This document shows positions 8,943-17,558 of a DNA stretch of 64,000 nt, in pieces. This DNA is from an uncultured Algibacter sp. (GTDB lineage Bacteria > Bacteroidota > Bacteroidia > Flavobacteriales > Flavobacteriaceae), in contig NZ_CANLZX010000016.1 of NCBI RefSeq assembly GCF_947495675.1, positions 38,812 to 102,811 of the forward strand, given 5' to 3'. The notes beneath the pieces are model-generated. The model searched no databases. It saw only the letters and a list, made by a program, of their open reading frames with translations, and was not told the DNA's origin. The translations under genes were made by a program, and so were the position numbers. Position 1 is the stretch's first letter, and each line of letters starts with the position of its first letter.

Positions 8943-9758
8943 TTATGCATCTTTATGTATCTCAACTGAGTGTGGGTAAGGAATTTCAATACCAGCAGCA
9001 TCAAGAGCTAGTTTACATTTTTCAATAGTACCAAAGTAAACATCCCAGTAATCTGCTACTGTAGCAAACGGTCTTACAGCAAAATTAACAGAGCTATCAG
9101 CAAGTTCAGAAACATTTACAGAAGGTGCAGGGTCCTTTAATACTTGTGGATTATCTGTAAGTACTTTCATTAAAACTTCTTTAGTTTGTTTAATATCTGC
9201 ATCGTAACTTACTCCTATTGTTAAATCTACACGTAATTTTCCTTCAGTTGTGTAATTAGTTATATTTCCATTTGATAAAGCGGCATTTGGGATAATTACT
9301 TCTTTATTAGTTGGTGTAACTATTTTAGTGGTAAAAATTTCTATTTCTTTAACAACACCAAGTTCTCCTTGTGCTTCTATTAAATCTCCAATTTTAATTG
9401 GTTTAAAAATCATTAGTAAAACACCACCAGCAAAATTAGCTAAAGACCCTTGTAAAGCCATACCAATTGCTAAACCTGCGGCAGCTAGTATTGCAGCAAA
9501 AGAGGTGGTTTCAATACCTAAATTGGCTAAAATTGTTAATATTAATAGTATTTTTAATATCCAGCCTATAAGATTAAGTAAGAACTTTTGAAGACTCTCA
9601 TCATAGTTTTGTTTGGCCATTACTTTGGCTATACCGTTTCTTATTTTTTTAATAATCCAAGAACCAATAATCCATATAACAATAGCTCCTATAACTTTAA
9701 GGCCATAGTCGGTTCCTAATTCAATCCATTTTTGAGTGTTAATACTTTCTAATTCCAT
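8943..9758 (-). CDS. Small-conductance mechanosensitive channel, MscS family
   Basis: An inner membrane channel that opens on osmotic downshock. The 271-residue protein has three N-terminal helices; the pore helix contains GMALQGSLANFAGGVLLMIFK, and the beta domain shows FKPIKIGDLIE and PNAALSNGNITNYT, all typical of MscS. Length is near the E. coli protein (286). It is a single gene converging on tsaB. Confidence 0.95.
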   Translation of the reverse strand: MELESINTQKWIELGTDYGLKVIGAIVIWIIGSWIIKKIRNGIAKVMAKQNYDESLQKFLLNLIGWILKILLILTILANLGIETTSFAAILAAAGLAIGMALQGSLANFAGGVLLMIFKPIKIGDLIEAQGELGVVKEIEIFTTKIVTPTNKEVIIPNAALSNGNITNYTTEGKLRVDLTIGVSYDADIKQTKEVLMKVLTDNPQVLKDPAPSVNVSELADSSVNFAVRPFATVADYWDVYFGTIEKCKLALDAAGIEIPYPHSVEIHKDA

Positions 9759-9814
9759 AATGTTTTAATGATGTTTTGTTTTTAATTTGTAAAATTATGA
9801 TTAATAATAAATTT

Positions 9815-10174
9815 TTAAATATTAAAATAAAGTATAACTAATGTAATAATTGCAGGAACTGCTTGTATATAAAATAACTTTATTTGCTTTGTAGAATAAG
9901 ACCCGTATATTCCTGCTATAGTCACACAAATAAGAAAGAAAACTGCGATTTTTATATCGTTTTTAATAATAGAAAATATAAGCCCAGCAGCTATAAATCC
10001 ATTATAAAGTCCTTGATTGGCTGCTAAGACCTTAGTGTCTTCAGCAAATTGTTTAGATTTTAAGCCGAAAGCTTTAATGGTTTTTGGTTTAGTCCAGAGA
10101 AACATTTCAAGAATTAAAAAGTAAAAGTGTTCTAGAGATACAAAAGCTACAAGTATTAGGCTTATTAATGTCAT
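9815..10174 (-). CDS. DUF1304 family membrane protein
   Basis: A 119-residue protein with four hydrophobic helices. The segments HFYFLILEMFLW near the N-terminus and NQGLYNGFIAAGL in the middle are characteristic of DUF1304. Function unknown. It stands alone on the minus strand, between the dodecin gene upstream and the MscS gene downstream. Confidence 0.88.
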   Translation of the reverse strand: MTLISLILVAFVSLEHFYFLILEMFLWTKPKTIKAFGLKSKQFAEDTKVLAANQGLYNGFIAAGLIFSIIKNDIKIAVFFLICVTIAGIYGSYSTKQIKLFYIQAVPAIITLVILYFNI

Positions 10175-10224
10175 TCTTTTTTATAACTTAAATATTATTT
10201 TTTAAAATTAATGAATTTATTCCA

Positions 10225-10254
10225 TAAAAAAAGCGTTCAGTTTCTGAACGCTTT
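10225..10254 (-). terminator. Rho-independent terminator of the dodecin gene
   Basis: An 11-bp perfect stem, AAAGCGTTCAG (10230-10240) with CTGAACGCTTT (10244-10254), and a 3-base loop. The A-run at 10225-10230 gives a U-tract on the minus strand, just beyond the dodecin stop. Confidence 0.88.
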
Positions 10255-10277
10255 GTATGTTATTTTTAAAGTAAAAT

Positions 10278-10478
10278 TTATTCTACTTCAAAAGTAATTT
10301 TTAAGTTAACTCTAAAATCTGATACTTCACCATCTTTTACACTTGCACTTTGGTCTTGAACATATACAGAACGAATGTTTTTAAGACTTTTTGAAGCGTG
10401 TTTTACTGCTTTTTTAGTAGCATCTTCCCAACTTTTTTCTGAATTTGATAATACTTCAATTACTTTTAATACTGCCAT
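10278..10478 (-). CDS. Dodecin, flavin-binding storage protein
   Basis: Dodecins are small dodecameric proteins that bind flavin in the cytoplasm. The 66-residue length and the motifs VIEVLSNSEKSWEDA, KNIRSVYVQDQSA and FRVNLKITFEV match the family closely. It is monocistronic, with a promoter upstream and its own terminator. Confidence 0.95.
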   Translation of the reverse strand: MAVLKVIEVLSNSEKSWEDATKKAVKHASKSLKNIRSVYVQDQSASVKDGEVSDFRVNLKITFEVE

Positions 10479-10520
10479 GATATTTTTTTATGTTTATAAT
10501 GTTATATACATAGCAAGGTA

Positions 10521-10548
10521 CAAAATTAAATGAAAAGCTTATTTCAAT
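10521..10548 (-). promoter_or_regulatory. Putative dodecin promoter
   Basis: On the minus strand, TAATTTTG (10528-10521) matches the Bacteroidota -7 element TAnnTTTG, and ATTG (10548-10545) lies 16 bases upstream as a weak -33 element. The spacer is slightly short, so this is tentative. Confidence 0.5.
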
Positions 10549-10783
10549 GTTTTGCAGTATTAATTTAATCACTAAATTTTATTTTGATTTAAAAAATAAC
10601 CGATAATTTTAAAATCAGATTGTAATTGTTGGAATATAAGCATGAGTTAGTATAGGTGGTACAGCTAAACAGGCGTAATAGTGTAAAAATTCTAATAAAT
10701 GCTTAATAAGTTTTAAACTGCTTTAGGGTGTTGTGTTAATTTTACAACTGTATAAACACTTTAATTTTTAAAAAAAGCTTAGC
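10549..10783. other. Intergenic region between dodecin and the GH3 gene
   Basis: AT-rich, with no ORF, tRNA or strong hairpin that I can see. It must hold the promoter for the plus-strand GH3 gene, but no clear TTTG/TAnnTTTG pair was found. Confidence 0.5.
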
Positions 10784-12982
10784 ATGAATAAGTATTTTAT
10801 TTCACTCCTTTTTACATTCTCTACTATTGGCATAATCTACTCTCAAAATACGGCTACAAAAAGGCTACAAGAAGATGTTATTAATGTAAAAATTGACAGT
10901 TTACTATCATTATTAACACTAGAGGAAAAAGTAGCGATGTGCCATGCGCAATCAAAATTTAGTACAAAGGGTGTTGAACGTTTAGGAATCCCTGAGATTT
11001 GGATGTCTGATGGACCTCATGGTGTGAGGGCAGAAATTAGTTGGGATTCTTGGGATTATGCGGGTTGGACAAACGATTCCATTACGGCCTTTCCTGCACT
11101 AACATGTTTGGCTGCATCATTTAATCCAGAGTTGTCTGCTCAATTTGGTAAAAGTATTGGAGAAGAAGCACTTTACAGAGAAAAAGATGTTCTACTAGGG
11201 CCAGGTGTTAATATTTATAGAACACCACTAAATGGTAGAAATTTTGAATACTTAGGCGAAGACCCTTATTTAGCTTCTAAATTGGTTGTTCCATATATTA
11301 AAGGTGTACAAAAAAATAATGTGGCCGCTTGTGTCAAACATTTTGCTCTAAACAATCAAGAACATTGGAGAAGTACTATTAATGTTGAAGCTAGTGATCG
11401 AGCATTACATGAAATTTATTTACCTGCTTTTAAAGCTGCTGTAACCGAAGCTGGAGTTTGGTCTATTATGGGAGCCTACAACAAATTTAGAGGACAGCAT
11501 ACTACTCACCATGAATTATTAACTAATAAAATATTAAAAAAAGATTGGGGTTTTGATGGTGTAGTAATTAGTGATTGGAGCTCTACACATGATACTATGG
11601 AAGCTGCGCTTAATGGATTAGACATGGAAATGGGAACAGGAACCGATGGTTTAGGTACAACCACTTCGAACCATTATGATTATTATTATTTGGCTTCACC
11701 GTTTTTAAAGGCTATAAAACAGGGTAAGATAGACGAATCTGTGGTAGACGATAAAGTGAAACGCATTTTAAGATTAATGTATCGAACCACTTTAAAACCT
11801 AATAGAGGTTTTGGAAGAATAAATAATAAAGAACACCATATGGTAGCTAGAAAAGTTGCACAAGAAGGTATTGTATTATTAAAAAACGAAAATAACTTTT
11901 TCCCTATTGAAGATAAAAAAGGTGTTACCATTGCTGTTATTGGTGAAAATGCTACGCGTTCTATGACTGCTGGAGGTGGCTCATCTGAATTAAAACCTCA
12001 ATTTGAAATTTCTCCGCTTGAAGGTATCAAACAACGTTACAAAAACGCCAAAATTATACATGCTATGGGCTATCATACAGGAGCTTCTGTTTACGATAAT
12101 ATTATTCCATCTAAACTAAATCAAGACTCTCTTAGGGTTCAAGCAATTGAAACAGCTAAGAAAGCAGATATTGTTTTATATGTTGGTGGACTAAATAAAA
12201 GCCACCTGCAGGATTGCGAAGGTGATGATAGACAGACTTATGAGCTTCCGTATAATCAAAAAGAATTTATAAATCAATTAAAAGCTGTTAATCCTAAATT
12301 AGGCATGCTATTAGTAACAGGAAATGCAGTTGAAACCCCATGGTTAGATAAAGTTGATGGTTTAATTCAAACTTGGTATTTAGGTAGTATGGCAGGTCAT
12401 GCTATAGCAGATGTAATTAGTGGCGATGTAAATCCATCTGGTAAACTACCATTTTCATTTCCTAAACAATTAAAAGATAATGGTGCCCATTTTTATGGTG
12501 AGCTATCTTATCCAGGAGATGGCACTAATCAGTACTATAAAGAAGATATATTGGTAGGGTACAGATGGCATGATACTAAAAATGTAAAACCACAATATGC
12601 CTTTGGCTATGGTTTATCTTATACAGATTTTAGTATTTCTGATATTGAGACTAACAAAAAGAAGTATAATACAGAAGATATAATTACAGTAGTTTGTAAC
12701 GTAAAAAATATTGGTAATGAAGACGGTGCAGAAGTGGTTCAAGTCTATGTTGGTAAGAAAAAATCTAAAGTAAAAAGAGCTTTAAAAGAGTTAAAAGGTT
12801 TTAACAAAATTAATGTACAGTCTGGCACAACTAAAACGGTGACTATTAATATCCCTGTAAGCTCTCTGGCTTACTATAATGAAAACAAATCTGGTTGGGA
12901 TATTGAAAAAGGTGACTACATTATCTATGTAGGTAATGCATCAAATAACATAATAAAAACACTTCCAATAAATATAAAATAA
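10784..12982 (+). CDS. Glycoside hydrolase family 3, beta-glucosidase-like
   Basis: GH3 enzymes remove single sugars from the non-reducing ends of beta-glycans. The 732-residue protein has a signal peptide (residues 1-20), then the two-domain GH3 core and a C-terminal fibronectin III-like domain (about 640-730). The nucleophile is Asp264 in VVISDWSS; the substrate segment KHFALNNQE is also present. There is no lipobox, so it is probably periplasmic or secreted. It lies on the opposite strand just beyond the xylan locus, which also has its own GH3; it could be a co-regulated beta-glucosidase or beta-xylosidase, but specificity cannot be told. Confidence 0.92.
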   Translation: MNKYFISLLFTFSTIGIIYSQNTATKRLQEDVINVKIDSLLSLLTLEEKVAMCHAQSKFSTKGVERLGIPEIWMSDGPHGVRAEISWDSWDYAGWTNDSITAFPALTCLAASFNPELSAQFGKSIGEEALYREKDVLLGPGVNIYRTPLNGRNFEYLGEDPYLASKLVVPYIKGVQKNNVAACVKHFALNNQEHWRSTINVEASDRALHEIYLPAFKAAVTEAGVWSIMGAYNKFRGQHTTHHELLTNKILKKDWGFDGVVISDWSSTHDTMEAALNGLDMEMGTGTDGLGTTTSNHYDYYYLASPFLKAIKQGKIDESVVDDKVKRILRLMYRTTLKPNRGFGRINNKEHHMVARKVAQEGIVLLKNENNFFPIEDKKGVTIAVIGENATRSMTAGGGSSELKPQFEISPLEGIKQRYKNAKIIHAMGYHTGASVYDNIIPSKLNQDSLRVQAIETAKKADIVLYVGGLNKSHLQDCEGDDRQTYELPYNQKEFINQLKAVNPKLGMLLVTGNAVETPWLDKVDGLIQTWYLGSMAGHAIADVISGDVNPSGKLPFSFPKQLKDNGAHFYGELSYPGDGTNQYYKEDILVGYRWHDTKNVKPQYAFGYGLSYTDFSISDIETNKKKYNTEDIITVVCNVKNIGNEDGAEVVQVYVGKKKSKVKRALKELKGFNKINVQSGTTKTVTINIPVSSLAYYNENKSGWDIEKGDYIIYVGNASNNIIKTLPINIK

Positions 12983-13004
12983 TTGTTTAGTTAGTTGATT
13001 ACCC

Positions 13005-13055
13005 AACACCTATGTCTATTTCTTTATAGTTTTAAATAGATATAGGTGTTTTTTT
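13005..13055 (+). terminator. Terminator of the plus-strand GH3 gene
   Basis: A 17-bp stem with one mismatch (13005-13021 with 13034-13050), a 12-base loop and a T-run at 13049-13055. It begins 23 bases after the GH3 stop. Confidence 0.9.
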
Positions 13056-13352
13056 GTTAATCTAGATTATATTAAATGTCTTATCTAAAATAGGTTTCTT
13101 ACTAAGAAATTGTTTTGTATGTTTTTCTTTAATTAAAAAAAGGTTTTATTAGTTAAAAAAGTTCTTTAAACTTTATAAAAGTTAGCAAATATTTTATTTT
13201 TATTTCCCAACAAATAATATTGTAAAACCATTTGATAAAGTAATAAAATTAAGCTCTATACTTTATAAGAGTTTAAGTTCGTATTTTTATTTATCCATTT
13301 ATTGTTTGAAAAAAGACACAATAAATTGTGTAATAAAAAAATAAAGTAAAAA
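13056..13352. other. Intergenic region between convergent GH3 and GH10 genes
   Basis: AT-rich sequence with no ORF or structured element seen, lying between two terminators of convergent transcription units. Confidence 0.6.
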
Positions 13353-13383
13353 AAATCGTCTAAAATGATTTTTTAGACGATTT
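13353..13383 (-). terminator. Terminator of the PUL operon (after GH10)
   Basis: A 13-bp perfect stem, AAATCGTCTAAAA (13353-13365) with TTTTAGACGATTT (13371-13383), and a 5-base loop. An A-rich run to its left gives a U-tract on the minus strand. Confidence 0.9.
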
Positions 13384-13411
13384 AATAAAAAATAAATTCA
13401 ACGCATATTAA

Positions 13412-14812
13412 TTAATCCAAGCCTTCTAAAAATCCTGTGTGAGCCTTTTTTAATTCAAATTTATTATTATAAAGTAATGGCCAGTCGTTACCAGGATGAT
13501 TTAAATCTGTACTGTAAGGAATCCAAGATTCATTATCTTTAAAACCCCATACAGTTAGGGCGTACTTATTTGCTTCAGGAAGCGCATTATATATATTAAC
13601 AATTTCTTTATATTTTTCTTTTTGGGCTAAACTCCTTTCTTCTGTAAGGTAAGTAATGTCGTTATTTTGATTAACTTGAATGTCCAACTCAGAAACATGA
13701 ATTTTCAAGCCTAAAACAACGGCTCTATTAATATCGGTTTCTATTTGTTCTTTTGTAGGACTTAAATACGTGTTGTGCATTTGAAAACCAACCCCATCTA
13801 TTAGATTACTTGTCATTAAATCATCAACTATTGTAAATACTTTATTCTGTTTTGGTATATTCGTTGAGGTTGCATAATCATTATAGAACAACAATAAATT
13901 TGTATCGCCTGCAGCATTCGCAGCATCTCTTGCCCATTGGTAACAATCTTTAATGTAATTAGATCCCATTTTTTGAAGAAAAATAGTGTTTCTCATATTA
14001 CCATTGTCATCAACAGCTTCATTTACAACATCCCACGATTTAATTTTTCCAGCATAACGGGTAACCACATCGGTAATGTATTTTTTTATTTCTAGTGCAA
14101 ATTCGGCATCTGTACCCGAAAAATTAGAGAGCCAATCTGGTACTGCATTATGCCAGACTAAAGCATGGCCGTGAACATTTATTCCGTTATTGTTTCCATA
14201 ATTAACTATTTTATCGACAGCCTCCCAACTATAAGATCCACTGCCTGTAGAAATTGGATTCATCTTCATTTCATACTCTGCAGTAATACTACTAAATTCA
14301 TTTTTTAATACCACATCGTAAGAACTCCCTTCTGTTAGCTGATTTGCTTTTACAGCAACACCTACAAAAAAAGGATTAGCCAATGTATTTGCCTTATCTT
14401 TTAAATAAGTTGGATCCTCGGCTTGAACACCTGTTGTTGTTACTGTAATAACATTTGAATTATTTGTAATTTCAGTACCTTGTTTTGCTCGTACCCTATA
14501 AAAATAGGTGATGCCAGAGGAAAGTCCCGTGACTTCAACCGTAGTTGCACTCTGTTCTAAACCACTATAACCGGTAACAAAGGTTGAAAAACTGTTAGAT
14601 GTTGATACATCAATTAAATAGCTTTCTGCTTTGGGTACTAAAACCCAATTTGCAGTAAAAGAATTATCGGTAATGTTACTAGCATTAGAAGCAAAAGGTG
14701 TTGCTAAAGCAGTATCTGGTTTAGAAGGAGAGCCAGTTTCTTCTTTACTACAATTTAGTAATGTAAGTAGTAATAATAAAGCTATTCTCATTTTTATATT
14801 AATTATTTTCAT
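13412..14812 (-). CDS. GH10 endo-1,4-beta-xylanase lipoprotein with FN3 domain
   Basis: It cuts internal beta-1,4 links in xylan. The 466-residue protein has a lipoprotein signal with Cys21 (or Cys14 from the internal Met8), followed by SKEE, an acidic stretch like the Bacteroidota surface-export signal. An FN3 domain spans about residues 35-127. The GH10 barrel runs from about 140 to the end: acid/base Glu265 in DVVNEAV, nucleophile Glu375 in HVSELDI, plus HALVWHN. It is last in the PUL and separated from the preceding gene by a hairpin (14828-14860). Catalytic residues are intact. Confidence 0.94.
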   Translation of the reverse strand: MKIINIKMRIALLLLLTLLNCSKEETGSPSKPDTALATPFASNASNITDNSFTANWVLVPKAESYLIDVSTSNSFSTFVTGYSGLEQSATTVEVTGLSSGITYFYRVRAKQGTEITNNSNVITVTTTGVQAEDPTYLKDKANTLANPFFVGVAVKANQLTEGSSYDVVLKNEFSSITAEYEMKMNPISTGSGSYSWEAVDKIVNYGNNNGINVHGHALVWHNAVPDWLSNFSGTDAEFALEIKKYITDVVTRYAGKIKSWDVVNEAVDDNGNMRNTIFLQKMGSNYIKDCYQWARDAANAAGDTNLLLFYNDYATSTNIPKQNKVFTIVDDLMTSNLIDGVGFQMHNTYLSPTKEQIETDINRAVVLGLKIHVSELDIQVNQNNDITYLTEERSLAQKEKYKEIVNIYNALPEANKYALTVWGFKDNESWIPYSTDLNHPGNDWPLLYNNKFELKKAHTGFLEGLD

Positions 14813-14827
14813 TAGTTATATGTTTAA

Positions 14828-14860
14828 AAAAGGTTACTAATTTTAATCTAGTAACCTTTT
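14828..14860 (-). terminator. Hairpin between the glycan-binding protein and GH10 genes
   Basis: A 12-bp perfect stem, AAAAGGTTACTA (14828-14839) with TAGTAACCTTTT (14849-14860), with a 9-base loop and a U-tract on the minus strand. It lies inside the PUL operon and may partly terminate transcription before GH10. Confidence 0.8.
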
Positions 14861-14881
14861 GTATTACTTTAATATTTAAGA

Positions 14882-16012
14882 TTATTCCTGTACCCTAAAT
14901 ATAATATCATCAAATTTTACACTTGAAGAAGCACCATTATTAGGTAAAGAAACTTTAACCTGTAATATACCAGACGGATCAATTTTTTCAGTATCTGTTG
15001 CTGCGTTCCCTGGATTATAATTAGATCCAAATTGATCTAATGTAGTTGAAACTTCTTGCCAACCACTAGTTGATACTGTAAAATTATAAGCCCAAGTATC
15101 TAAAATGACATCAAAAGAAGAACCTGCGTTTGCATTTACCATCATTTTAAAAGTTGCCTTAGATGCTACTGTGGCCGTATTAGGTAAAAAAGCACCGGCT
15201 TCATTATTTTGGCATCCATTATATCCAAAGGCTGTACCTCCATTATAATCATATTGGGCACAATTACCAGTTTCGCCCGTAGCAGTAACAGATAAATTAC
15301 TAGCATCTCCATAAATTCCCCAAGTACTTGTATACAATCCATTACCATCAAAATCTTCAAACAAATAGTCAACAAATCCAAAATTTATATTAACAAAAGT
15401 GGTGTTTGCGATACCAGGACCGGGCTCTACAATTACCGTACTTCCTGCGTCGGTTGTAATTACAACATGTTGTGCTTCGGTCGCATCAGTTGGTACTATA
15501 AAATACATTTCTTGATCTGAAACTAAAGTATATTCTAAAGGTTCTCCACCAAAGGTGACCGATTGTATCCCTATAAACCAACTGCCTTTTATGGTTACTT
15601 TATCTCCTAGTTTAGGATTAAGAATACTCAAATTTCCAAAAACAGGGGCAGGTTGTATAATGTTAATTTGAGAATCAATTTCTCCATTTGCTGTTATGAA
15701 CTTTATAGGTTGAACCCCAAAATTAAAAGGGATTTCAAAATCATAATTAGGTATGTTGAAAAAGATGGCATTATCAGAATTCAAATTAGGATTAAAGCTA
15801 ACTTCAAATTTATTGTCTAAAATAATTTTTTCTAACCCAGATAAATTTGTTCCTTCTATTTTAAGCAACTCACCAGGTGTACCTGATGCATTAGGGCTTG
15901 ATTGTGAAGAAAAAGTCTTTATTGCTGGCAATTCTACCGCATCTTCAGAACACGAAAATAATGTCATGGTTAAAATTGCGGAAAGTAAATATATTTTTAT
16001 CAAATTTTTCAT
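14882..16012 (-). CDS. Surface glycan-binding lipoprotein with IPT/TIG domains
   Basis: Located where SusE/SGBP genes sit in a PUL, after SusC and SusD. The 376-residue product has a lipoprotein signal with Cys21 followed by SEDA (surface-export type). Two IPT/TIG immunoglobulin-like domains follow (about 30-118 and 120-200; GTPGELLKIEGTNLSGLEKI marks the first). The C-terminal region is a jelly-roll-like domain (about 215-376) rich in aromatic residues that ends VKFDDIIFRV. It probably binds xylan chains and hands them to SusCD. Binding specificity is inferred from the neighbours. Confidence 0.85.
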   Translation of the reverse strand: MKNLIKIYLLSAILTMTLFSCSEDAVELPAIKTFSSQSSPNASGTPGELLKIEGTNLSGLEKIILDNKFEVSFNPNLNSDNAIFFNIPNYDFEIPFNFGVQPIKFITANGEIDSQINIIQPAPVFGNLSILNPKLGDKVTIKGSWFIGIQSVTFGGEPLEYTLVSDQEMYFIVPTDATEAQHVVITTDAGSTVIVEPGPGIANTTFVNINFGFVDYLFEDFDGNGLYTSTWGIYGDASNLSVTATGETGNCAQYDYNGGTAFGYNGCQNNEAGAFLPNTATVASKATFKMMVNANAGSSFDVILDTWAYNFTVSTSGWQEVSTTLDQFGSNYNPGNAATDTEKIDPSGILQVKVSLPNNGASSSVKFDDIIFRVQE

Positions 16013-16021
16013 AATTGTAGT

Positions 16022-17548
16022 TTAAAAATTAAAAGGAACAGGCGCAGCTGTTAAATTTTCATTGATACTTATAGCACCAGATGGCAACGGCATAGAAAAG
16101 AAATCATCTGTAGGCGTGATTTTAATAGATACTAAGTCTGTTCTAGCATCATCACCGTAAAACCCTCTTTCTTGAGCTGCAATTTCTGCCAATGCATCGG
16201 CTCTATTTCTACGTTGAAGATCAAAATAATATTGCCCCTCCAATAAAAATTCAATTCTTCTTTCTTTAAATAAACTGGATTGAGTTATGTTACTAACTGA
16301 ACTTAAACCTGCACGAGAACGTACTCTGTTAAAAGCTGATAGCGCTTCACTATCAGAAGTAGAAACATTGTCTGCTAATTTAGCCTCGGCCATCATTAAT
16401 AATATATCTGCATATCTTAACATATTGGTGTTTTGGTCTGTTCTCATAAAACAAACATTATATCCGTCATCTGGAGAGCCAACAATATACTTTCTAAAAT
16501 TTAAGGCAGTCTGAGAAGGAAGTTTATTGAACGTGTAACCGTCTTTTTTGCTTAATAGCTCTGGATAAAAATCACCATCAATCATAATAGATGGTTTTCT
16601 TCTTTTATCTCCATCTTCATATAGCCCTGGCAAATCAATTGTTGGCATATATGAACCCCAGCCATCTCCACCTCCTGTTATACCAGAACCAGATGGTACT
16701 ATAAAGGCTTGTTCGGTATTTTGAGTACCCCATTCATTACAATTAACCGTCCATTGTAAAGCGAACAAACTCTCTATATTATTGTTAAAGTTTGGGTTGT
16801 TAAATAAATTACCATATTCTTCTAGTAAATCAAACTTACCGCTATTTATCACCTCTCTACATAAATCTGCAGCCTCATTATATTTTTTTAAATTTAATTT
16901 CACTTTTGCCAACATGCCCATTGCAGAATATTTTCCAATTCTTCCTGTTTTTGGTTCTGTTGTTAATTTTTCTGCGGCATCGGTTAAATCCATTTCTATG
17001 AATTTATAAACATCGGACTCTAAATTGCGCTTAGCATTTATACCATCGGCGTTTTCGTCAAAAATAGGAACTGGACCCCATATTCTAACTAAATAATAAT
17101 AGGCGGTTGCTCTCATAAATTTGGAGACTCCAATTCCTTGGTTATAAGCGTCTTCGGGAATGTTTTCTTTATCCCTAATTAAATCTTGCATTAAGGAGTT
17201 AGATTGGTTTACAACAGAAAATAAGGCTGTCCAATTACTATTTAGTACCGCATTATCATTTAAAACAGATGCTTCAGCAAATGGTCTAAATTCACCATCA
17301 TTGGCCCATACATTACCTGCATAGGTATCTCCTTGGGTTATCATACCCTTAAAATTATAATCAAACCATCCTTTTGTATATAATCCATTTTGAATGCCTT
17401 CATATGGAGATGCTCCTGGAGGTAAACAATCTACGCACAATGAATTCTCCGATCTTAACTCGGTGAAATCTTCTGAACATGATACCATAGAAATAACTAA
17501 AGTCAATAGTATCAATACCTTTTTTATTTGTTTTTTCATAATAATCAA
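16022..17548 (-). CDS. SusD/RagB family nutrient-binding lipoprotein
   Basis: SusD proteins form the lid over the SusC channel and bind oligosaccharides at the cell surface. The 508-residue product has a lipobox with Cys24 followed by SEDF, a surface-export signal. The internal TPR-like helices and the C-terminal RRIEFLLEGQYYFDLQR segment are characteristic. Met4 is an equally good start. It lies 9 bases before the glycan-binding protein gene and 10 bases after SusC, in one operon. Confidence 0.95.
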   Translation of the reverse strand: MIIMKKQIKKVLILLTLVISMVSCSEDFTELRSENSLCVDCLPPGASPYEGIQNGLYTKGWFDYNFKGMITQGDTYAGNVWANDGEFRPFAEASVLNDNAVLNSNWTALFSVVNQSNSLMQDLIRDKENIPEDAYNQGIGVSKFMRATAYYYLVRIWGPVPIFDENADGINAKRNLESDVYKFIEMDLTDAAEKLTTEPKTGRIGKYSAMGMLAKVKLNLKKYNEAADLCREVINSGKFDLLEEYGNLFNNPNFNNNIESLFALQWTVNCNEWGTQNTEQAFIVPSGSGITGGGDGWGSYMPTIDLPGLYEDGDKRRKPSIMIDGDFYPELLSKKDGYTFNKLPSQTALNFRKYIVGSPDDGYNVCFMRTDQNTNMLRYADILLMMAEAKLADNVSTSDSEALSAFNRVRSRAGLSSVSNITQSSLFKERRIEFLLEGQYYFDLQRRNRADALAEIAAQERGFYGDDARTDLVSIKITPTDDFFSMPLPSGAISINENLTAAPVPFNF

Positions 17549-17558
17549 TTTTAACTTA

